Assembly: GCA_001598975.1 (NCBI GenBank)
Contig: BBXU01001749.1
Span: 1-11,914 of the forward strand
From: Parachlorella kessleri
Taxonomy: Eukaryota > Chlorophyta > Trebouxiophyceae > Chlorellales > Chlorellaceae
DNA: 11,914 nt
Direction: 5' to 3'
Part shown: piece after piece, positions 1-7,700 of the stretch
Position numbering within the stretch: the first letter of the stretch is position 1
How the letters are laid out: each line of letters begins with the position of its first letter
Position numbers and translations under genes: made by a program
Notes under the pieces: generated by a model
Told to the model about the DNA's origin: nothing
Databases searched by the model: none
Seen by the model: the letters and a program-made list of their open reading frames with translations, nothing else

Positions 1-72
1 CCTCGCCCCCCCCCCACCCCACCACACACACACACCTCCGCCCACACACACCCACACAAATGCGTGCCGCAG
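1..72 (+). other. 3' end of a FAN1 intron: C-rich and (CA)n low-complexity tract
   Basis: A run of C, then CA dinucleotide repeats and further C/A-rich sequence, lead into gccgcag just before the first recognisable FAN1 exon. This fits the pyrimidine-rich end of an intron. The open frame continues back to an ATG at 60, but that codon lies in the tract and is unlikely to be the true start, because FAN1 has large N-terminal regions that are missing here. Confidence 0.6.
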
Positions 73-1768
73 GCAAGCCGCCCCATCGCTGGCGCAAGCC
101 CGGCTGGGCTGGCGAGGCGTCGCGGGAGCCGCGGGAGCGGCGCATCGAGGCCGCGCCGCTGAGCAGCGCTGTGGGGTTGAAGAGCCGCTTCCAGGGGCTG
201 GATGGGGAGCAGTGCACCGTGGAGGAGCTGGCACTGCAAGTATGTGCTGGGGGCTGGGCCTGGGTGGGGGCCGGAATGACTCCCTTGTCGGTGTTGTCCT
301 GGTCCATTGGGCGAGTAGGCTGGCGGGCTGGACTAGCAGGCTGGTGTAGCAGAGAGCAGTGGTGGTTAGCGAGGAAGGGCGTCGGGCCCACCACCCAACT
401 CCCTACCAGATTTAGTGTTTAGGATTTTGGGGTCAGTGACAGGCGGCGGCCGGAAGGGTGGACACAGCCAGGTGGAATCAGGCTAGGCCTCCTCATAATG
501 CCCCCACTGACGTGCAGTGCTGCTATGTTCCCTACTGGGTGCAGTACTATGCAAGCGAAGCTGGCGGCGGCTGGCAGGGCGTGCACAGCGAGGGTGGCGT
601 GTGGGCCACGCTGTTTGGGCTGCTGCTGTGGGACGTGCTGTTCTGCACGGATGTGCCTGACGTGCTTCGCACGCCCTTTCAGACCGCACCGCTGGACCTT
701 GACACCGACGCCTTCTTCCCGGCTCGCCAGGTGAGGGCGCTGTCTGGCAAGAGTTGGGTGTGCGCAAGGGACACCGGAGCAGGCACGGGGGGTCTTGCAA
801 GCTGGGGGGCTTGGAAGGTCTGCTGCTGTGTCTCAGTGTTCGAGGTAGCCGGCTATTCATGGTCCTGCTGAATGCACTCTCCAGACTATTACTTCACTCA
901 CAGCAAGTTTGGGTTTGCGCAGAATGTAAATCTTTCCTGACAAACGTGCTGTGCAGGCTGCCATAGAAGCGACGCTGGCCCGCATCGCCGCCGGCCAGGG
1001 CCCCGCCATGCTGGCAGCCAGCTGGCAGGCGCAGGCGGGCACCTTCTGCCGAGGCGTCAACTGGGAACGCCACTCCCTGGACGAGCTGCAGCTGCTGGCA
1101 GAGTGCGTGGGGGGCCCGGGGCTTGCGGAGGTGTGCCGCCTGCTTGCTGAGGACCACGCCGGCTGGTCAGGTGCGGTGCCTGGTGCTGTAGTGCATATAT
1201 AAATGCGCCCAGGCCTCAAGGGCACATCTTGGCGCGACACTACCCAGTGCTAGTCCCTACCACCACTGCTGCTGAAGTCAATTGGTCAGGTTGGATGATG
1301 GACATGCTATACTTTCTGAGCGGGGATGTAGCTTGTACCTCACACGCAGGCGCTGGCAAGCCTTTAGGAAGGCTGGAACCTGATGAGCTCAACTTTACAT
1401 GCATGCTGCTCAGCACTTCCAAAGTTCCTGTGACCATAGTGGCATGCCGACGCTATGTTATGGATCTGAGTATATGCCTGCAATGACACGCTCCTCCAAT
1501 CATCAACCTGGTAGCCACCCCTGACTGCGCGTCCGATCCCTGCTGAATCACAGGCGGCATGCCTGACCTGCTGCTGTGGCACCCCGGGCGCTGCGCTGCG
1601 CTGTTGTCCGAGGTGAAGGGCCCCCGGGACCGGCTGTCAGACCAGCAGCGCGCCTGGATGAACGCGCTGGCGGCAGCGGGGCTGGACTGCGAGGTGCTGA
1701 AAGTGGTCGAGCCACGACCCCAGCAGCAGCAGCAGCACCTGCCGGCGCGCAAGCGCAAGGGCCGGTAG
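73..1768 (+). CDS. FAN1: FAN1-like structure-specific nuclease, C-terminal part (5' end outside the window)
   Basis: Fanconi-associated nuclease 1 cuts branched and crosslinked DNA in the nucleus and belongs to the PD-(D/E)XK VRR-NUC family. Four exons join in phase: 73-239, 545-730, 957-1170 and 1554-1768 (TAG stop), giving about 260 residues. All introns are GT-AG with donors gtatgt, gtgagg and gtgcgg. Family motifs in order are KSRF and DGEQC in the first exon, GGGWQGVHSEGG and GLLLWDVLF in the second, RGVNWERHSL in the third, and GMPDLLLW followed by SEVKGPRDRLSDQQRAW in the last. The likely metal-binding residues are Glu (590-592), Asp (1565-1567), Glu (1610-1612) and Lys (1616-1618), so the catalytic core looks intact. 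Wording of the motifs is closer to plant than to animal FAN1. After the nuclease core comes a tail of five glutamines and a basic ARKRKGR end. The first exon is preceded by a C/A-rich tract ending in gccgcag; further exons must lie upstream. Confidence 0.93.
240..544 (+). other. FAN1 intron, 305 bases
   Basis: The donor gtatgt follows the codon pair CTG CAA and the acceptor is gggtgcag, followed by TAC TAT. Removing it joins LALQ directly to YYASE, matching the uninterrupted family motif. A second AG at 516-517 is in the same region but would add residues not expected in the family. I see no other feature inside. Confidence 0.8.
1171..1553 (+). other. FAN1 intron, 383 bases
   Basis: This phase-1 intron (donor gtgcgg, acceptor atcacag) separates the codons for W-S-G from G-M-P-D-L, the start of the nuclease motif. 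Short open frames cross it, but none shows family similarity. I see no embedded gene or clear repeat. Confidence 0.8.
1721..1738 (+). repeat. (CAG)5 CAC tract coding QQQQQH in the FAN1 tail
   Basis: Five pure CAG codons followed by CAC lie just after the VRR-NUC core and before the basic end of the protein. The tract is in the FAN1 reading frame and therefore encodes polyglutamine. CAG/CTG triplets are common across the window, so this may reflect general base composition. Confidence 0.9.
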
Positions 1769-2960
1769 TGCGGCCAGCCTGCAGTACTGCCAGCTGCAAG
1801 CCTGGAAATGTGAGGTGGTCAACTGGTGGAGGCCCGGCTGCAGCAACAGCTACTGCCGGTGCGCAAGCGGACAAGGGGTGGGGCAGGCAGCAATGTAGGG
1901 ATGCAACCTAGAGTGCTGCAGTACAGCAGTGATTGACCACAGCAGCAGTGTAGGTGAGGGTTGTGAGTTGTGCTCTGGCACCGACACCTTGTTTCAGACA
2001 CTAGTGTGCATACAACCGTCAGCACGCTTCCATGGTGCCTCTTTGCCTATACAATTGGGTAAGCTTTTAAGCTGAGTGTGCCTGCTACAACCAAATCAAT
2101 TTGTATTTTGCTGAAGGTGGCAGGTAGCGTGAACTTGCGGCTAGGTTCACCTGGGGCTGGGGCGAAGTGCAAAAACTCTTCTGGTGTAGATAGTAGCCAT
2201 ACACCTTGTTGTACCACTGCCGCGCAAAACTGTTTTCACTTTCATTTCCAGCCACGGAGGAAGTAGTTCTGCGCGTGGGGCAGAGGCAATTCTACTTCCT
2301 GGTTACTCCGAGTTCTTGCACGGTGTTGTGCAAGGTGGGCTTCTGGGCTCAGAGTGGCAATATCAGCAGACCAGTACTGTGAAATAGAACCCCCCAGCTT
2401 GCACTCTTGCCAGGGGAGATGAGCCTGCCCGGCGTCTCATGGGACCGGCTTGGCAGGGGCTGTGGCAGCCTCACAGGAAACCCTTGGTTTAACATTCCAA
2501 GGCTCCACATTGTCCCAAGGGCATTGCCGAGGGGCAAGATGATAAACATCTGAATTTCGACAGGACCCAGAGCAAATCTGCACATAGCATCCGGCTATAA
2601 GCTGGGTGCACAGCCTCTACATAGCCCTGTCAATCAGTTCACCACTATCTCTCCTCTAGTCGCATTGCCGGCCACCATCAGCAAAAGCTGACAGGCAGCT
2701 GTATGGTTTCTGAGTTACTATAGTACGGATTGCATCGCAGAAACCTTTGAGCCGGCTGTAAAGTTGCAGTGAAAGCCTGATAAGCCTTGTAACCCCCCGA
2801 TGGTGCACTCATACAAGAAAGAGGTGGACGGCAAGGGGCCCTTCCCAAATAGGCAGACCACGGTGCGATCTGGCGGTGGGACAAACCATGGAAGGGGAAG
2901 CTTGCTGCTGGGCGAACCAGACGTGTACTAGTGCCAGGATAGAAGTTGGGTGCGATAAAC
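1769..2960. other. Intergenic DNA after FAN1, no gene recognised
   Basis: The FAN1 3' UTR must begin here. The chlorophyte polyadenylation motif TGTAA is absent near the stop codon; the first copies I see on the plus strand are at about 2757-2761 and 2788-2792, nearly 1 kb away. Open frames on both strands are short (under 100 codons) and none resembles a known family. I see no RNA gene. Confidence 0.6.
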
Positions 2961-3052
2961 ATTAATAAGAGCAGGAATAAGCGTTCCTACAAGGTTGTTG
3001 GGTTGCGACTGCAGCATGTGACCGAGGAACATGTCATGAACTCTACGGCAAG

Positions 3053-3072
3053 AGCTGCAAGTACTTGCAGCT
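3053..3072. repeat. Perfect 20-base palindrome
   Basis: AGCTGCAAGTACTTGCAGCT equals its own reverse complement with no spacer. It lies in intergenic DNA. It could be a site for a dimeric protein, a cruciform or hairpin, or chance; nothing nearby decides between these. Confidence 0.85.
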
Positions 3073-3342
3073 GTGAATTTATATGTAGATAGGACAGATC
3101 CGCAAGGCCGTCTTGATTACCATTCTTCAGAGTATATTGTCTCCTCCGCCTTACCTGCCACCCATAACCCTAGCCCTGCCGGTGACGCTGCGTTAGTGGA
3201 CTACACCACCGTATCTCTTGATCAAGACATAGCTCAGCGGTTCCCGCAACTGCTGTATCTGGCTTTCGCCTTTTACTAAAGCCAGCCGTGTGGGAGCCGC
3301 ACCGCTGAGCATTAGCCATTTTTGAGAGCGACTCTGTCGCTT

Positions 3343-3500
3343 CACCCCCTCCACCCCACCCCTAACGGCACCCCTCACCAACGTTCACACCCTCCCCCCA
3401 CCCTTTTCATCCCGTTTATACCTTCCCCAAAGTCTCTCATCACCGTACCAACCCTTTCCACCCGCCACTCCTGCCCATATTCCCCGTCCCACACCGGCGC
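3343..3500. repeat. Pyrimidine-rich tract, G-rich on the minus strand
   Basis: About 150 bases are strongly enriched in C and T with repeated CCC and CCCC blocks. On the minus strand, 3413-3390 reads as four runs of three or more G separated by 7, 1 and 1 bases, which satisfies the simple G-quadruplex rule. The tract runs into the first copy of the tandem duplication. Confidence 0.65.
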
Positions 3501-3657
3501 TGCCTACTACCAATTTCATGAATTTCCGTAGAGAGGAAATGCTTGAGTATTGTAGAGAGCCGCCACTCCTGCCCATATTCCCCGTCCCACACCGGCGCTG
3601 CCTACTACCAATTTCATGGATTTCCGTAGAGAGGAAATGCTTGAGTATTGTAGAGAG
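3462..3657. repeat. 98-base tandem duplication, two copies with one difference
   Basis: Copy 1 spans 3462-3559 and copy 2 spans 3560-3657. Comparing them base by base at an offset of 98 shows one difference, A at 3521 against G at 3619. Identity continues only to 3660, after which the sequences diverge, so the array holds two units only. Each unit starts in the pyrimidine-rich tract and ends in ttgagtattgtagagagc. Confidence 0.95.
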
Positions 3658-4719
3658 CCGGACCCCCGGCTCCTTAAGGAAGTTTGATGCCGTGCTCCCC
3701 GTGCTGGATCAGCTGGAACCATCTGTGAGCGCCCTAACGGCATGGCCGAGACTGGGTAGTTTGCAAGGAAATTCCACAGTGACCGACCTGCCAACAAGCC
3801 GCCGGCGGTGGGATTAATCTTTCTTGTCGATCCTATATAGTAGGGATCAACGCAGCCTGGTAACAAGATGTTCAGATAAGGGAGGCATGCATGCTTCATA
3901 AGGACAAGAATAAGCGATGCCTAATATTCCACACAACCCATTCCTGTTCAGTACACAAGGGGCCAACATATTATGCCACACATCCCGGTTCAAACCGCCA
4001 CTCAGCATTGGCAGTCCCCTACACTCTACCCCTGGAAGATGTCACATTACAAAGCTGTCCGGATTGCGATGTGACACATGGGACAGTGAGATGGAAGGGA
4101 AGGAGTCCCAGCAACCAAGACCGTCTTTGCCCTTGCTAAGGGGCTTGCCCATGCAATTGCTTAGGGGGCTTGTAGTTGGCTTTGCACTGTCGCAAAAACT
4201 TGCATATCCGCATATTTCCAAAAATCTGACACCCTAAGAAGGCAGCCCGTCATGGGGTGTTGCAACAGTGCGATGAGCTAGCTCAGCACAAGCGTAACAG
4301 CTCAGCACTTGAACCCTGAGCAGCATACACATGTGGAACTTCCTGTCCTACACACATGCAGCCAGCCTGTCTGGAACCTACAGGCCAGCTGCTCACTCAG
4401 CACGGTGCAGTACACCAGTGCCAATCAGTGCGTCGCACGTCCAGGGCCCTTTGCCAACTGAGTGATCCAACTCTGACAGGGCATGCTTGCGGGCTCTGAC
4501 CCACTTTATCAACTGGGATCCAATGAGATACTGTGTGCGGTGGAGCCGCTGGCTGGTATGAAGCTCACGAAGGCGACAAAGCATTCGCGCGCAAATCAGG
4601 ATGTGTCAAATATGACTACTGGGGCGCTATCAGAGTTGTGCTATTCTCCTCTACTCGATTGCACTTGATATGTCAAAGTCATATAGTATTTGGGCTACCA
4701 GCACCCACGGGGCCTAGGG

Positions 4720-4758
4720 ATGCAGACCAGGAAGAAGGCAGGTGTACAGCCGCTCCGC
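4720..4758 (+). CDS. FLA3: Tentative first coding exon of the KAP gene
   Basis: An ATG at 4720 opens 13 codons (MQTRKKAGVQPLR) that end in phase 0 at a gtacca donor. A 59-base intron then ends in the pyrimidine-rich acceptor ctctcttgcag at 4817. Joined to the next exon this gives LRVRPGRIE, about the same number of residues before the conserved block as in animal KAP3. The donor is weak and the intron very short. An alternative first exon further upstream, for example from the ATG at 4558, cannot be excluded. Confidence 0.4.
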
Positions 4759-7700
4759 GTACCAAATACCATACACGCATCGCCTCAGTCCTTGGACCCC
4801 TCCGTGCTCTCTTGCAGGTTCGGCCCGGAAGGATTGAACTGGCCAAGGACCAAGACGCCTTGATAATCCACTTTGAGGTGGGCACAGCGCGCTGGTGCTG
4901 CTCCACCTATGTTGCAAGTCCTGAAGTCCATACGATGCGTGTGATGGCCGTGCAGACTCAGGAGCTTGCAGTGGGTGTTGACGGGCAGGAGCGGCTGCTG
5001 GGTACCAAGCAGGGCTACAAGCGGTGAGTCGCGAGCGCAGTTACTGCACTTTGAAGGTGCGCCCACCATTTATGAAGTTATCTCAAATTCTGGGTTTGCA
5101 GGGTGAGGCTCCCATTAAACCCAGGCGCCAACCTGCAGCAGCTGGCTCAGGAGGTTTTAGCCGCAAACAAGCTTATACACCCCTCCAAGGCGGGCGAGGT
5201 AGAGCTGCTGCTGCAGCAAGCTTTGGATCGCAGCGCAGGCGGTGCTGCTACCAATCAACAGTTTTGGCATCAAAATGTAGCTACCGGTCCTGCGCCTGCA
5301 CGGCCACAGCCTTTTGGTGAGGATGGGAGGGTAGATTGCATCTGGTTGTATGAAGCGCAGCAGGAGAAATGGCTCAAGCAACAAGCTGAGTTGACCTCGG
5401 TCCGCCTGCTGCAGATGAGAGCGATCGGCAGCAGCTGTGGCAGCGGCAGCAGACCTACATGCATAGCACTCGAGTGGCGTACATTCCATCCACTGCGATT
5501 GCTGCTCCAGTGACGATGGACCGGCTAGAGGAGTACATAGTACGTCAACGGGAGCCGTTTGCTGTGAAGTTCGTATATTGTAGGACACAGGGGGCAGCGC
5601 CGCAAAGGTTCGGTCGGTACGCGCCCCATGGTGGAGGCTGTGAGATGCCACAATGGCTGCAGTGACTCCATGGCGTCTGTAAATGCCAAGCCCTGCTGGG
5701 TGAGAAAGCGTGCTATGTATAACAGCAATATCACGTCTCGTTACCCTACAGGAGGCTCTTTACAAGGACGATATGGCCACCAAGGTGGCGGCCTCAGCCA
5801 GCATAGCACAGCATTTTCGGGAGAGCAGCAATTTCTCAGACCTCCAGCTGCACCCCACGCTGCTGCAGGTGAGTGACAGGGTCTTATCAAAGCTCTGGTC
5901 GCTACCATGCTGATTGTAGTTGAAGGAGCCAGCGCCATACTTCACTGAAAATCAGACCAGCTGGACCTGCCAGTTGCATTTAGGCTAGTCAGCTAGGATG
6001 GCATGGATTCTGAGATCAGGGACGCTGCTGTCATTGCGAAGTGTAGGCTATGCTCCTGCTGTCTAGGTCTCAATGGCTAGGAAAAGGGCAGACTACCTAT
6101 GGGCTGAGAAGCAGTAAGCCAAATACTCTTGTGGCTTGTAGACGCTCTCGCGGCTGTTGCGGGATGATTACAAGCACAGCAGCGAGCTGTGCCTGAACCT
6201 TGTCTGCATATTCTTTAGCTTATCACACTTCCTGCAGTTCCACCCCATACTAGTACAGGTGCGCAGCGGCCTAGCTGCCTCTTTACGAATTGCTCGCTCT
6301 GACAAGACTACGCTGAGAAATGACAGCAGCGGAGATGGCACTATCAGCGGCCTCAGGGTATGTGGCAGAATAGAAGCATCAACCAGCGCATGCTGCCCAT
6401 GTGCAGAACCAGATTGGATCATTGACCTTGGAGATCATGGATTTGGAGATGCGACGCTGTGAGCATTGGGAGCAGCGCGAGGGGCTTTCAGCAGCGGACA
6501 TATGCAGCAAGCAGCTGCACCAGGAGATGTTGAACCCTAAGTAAGCCGGAAGTGTGAGGCTCCTTGTGCAAGTCAAGCTGAGGGTCAGCCTTGAACGCTA
6601 TAGGTTCATGCTAGCTCCTTTCTCCCAAGAGCTGCTTGCTTACGTGCACAGGGAGCAGCGTCTTGCGGGGCTGCTTGCGCAGCAGGAGCCCCTCCTGTAC
6701 TCGTGCACGTACCTCCTCCTCAACATGGCTGAAGACCAGACGGTGGAGCAGAAGATGCTCAGGAAGGTGAGTCCATATGGGCAGCGTATGCTGTAGTTGG
6801 GCAAGCGCGCTTGCAATAAAACTCAGCTGGCATCGAATCTAGAACTTGGGAAAGACAAGTCGCTATGCTGAACATAGGCCAAATTAAGCAGCAGGGACTC
6901 TGTCTGCAGTTAGTTGTTGCAGACTTCCATTGACCACTCTTACTCACTGTGCGTTATAGCCTGGCTCATGCAGAACTTGCTGTCCTACCTAGTGGTCATG
7001 CTGTCGCGCGCCAACGTAGAGCTCCTCGTCCTAGTCACTACTTTTCTGCGCAAGCTATCAATCTATGAAGAGAATAAGCAGCGGATGGAGGAGGCGGGGC
7101 TGATACAGAGACTGGCGGTGCTGGTCCCAATGGGTGAGGCAGGGTGGGGTTGGCGGGGTAAGACCCGCTTGCGTGTAGTCGAGCCTGGCCGGAGCTTGGG
7201 TTGAGCTTCAGGTTAGGTTTGTCCGGGCTTGGTACCACCTGAGCTAGGTAAGAATATGTTATGCCATGCCTGTCGGTAGTGCGGCGATGTGGCAGCACGC
7301 AGGAGGAGCACCCACTGAGCAACACATCAGTTAGTGGTCGCTCTTATGCAGAGAGCCAGGGAACTGTGGATGTGTTGCTGGCCAGCGTGCTGCGGCTCCT
7401 GCATAACCTAGCATTTGATGAGGAACAGCGGCTGCAGATGGTCAATTGCGGCTTAATACCCAAGGTGAGTGTGAGAGTCACAAGGCGGTCTGCAGAGCTC
7501 TCTCTAACTGGAACACAGCCGCATTTGAAAGCTCTTAAAGAATTTAGTAAAGTTATCACCTGAAGAGCGAACGACATTCCTGCCTGAAGAGCAAACTACA
7601 TTCCTACCCTTGTTGCTGCACTAACTACCATGCGATGGGTCAGTGAGGGATTGTAACCGTAGCTTGATCAGAACCCTCAGTACTCCCTGCTTCTGGCTGC

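Larger units (their letters stand above)
2961..4719. other. Intergenic DNA before the KAP gene, structured but with no recognised gene
   Basis: This stretch contains a perfect palindrome, a pyrimidine-rich tract and a 98-base tandem duplication, listed separately. A 19-base motif around 2964-2982 (ataagagcaggaataagcg) recurs with three differences around 3897-3915, which might be a trace of an old duplication or element. The longest open frame (127 codons, minus strand, 3516-3899) runs through both duplication copies and has no family resemblance. The KAP promoter and 5' UTR should lie near the right end, but I cannot place a start site. Confidence 0.55.

Noticed and set aside
3516..3899. A 127-codon minus-strand frame across the tandem duplication
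   Set aside because: It repeats a stretch only because the DNA is duplicated. It shows no domain, and the same region also opens in other frames.
3987..3996. GGTTCAAACC, resembling a tRNA or SINE B box
   Set aside because: The flanking bases do not form a T-arm stem and no convincing A box lies at the right distance upstream.
4040..4076. Inverted repeat tgtcacat / atgtgaca with a 21-base loop
   Set aside because: Eight paired bases with a long loop are expected by chance in a window of this size.
4533..5027. A 164-codon plus-strand frame as a single KAP first exon
   Set aside because: It would place about 95 unrelated residues before the conserved N-terminus, and a strong pyrimidine-rich acceptor at 4800-4817 sits just where family similarity begins.
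5157..5651. A 164-codon open frame on the minus strand
   Set aside because: It is antisense to KAP exons that encode KLIHPSK and RLEEYI motifs, and it crosses introns of that gene.
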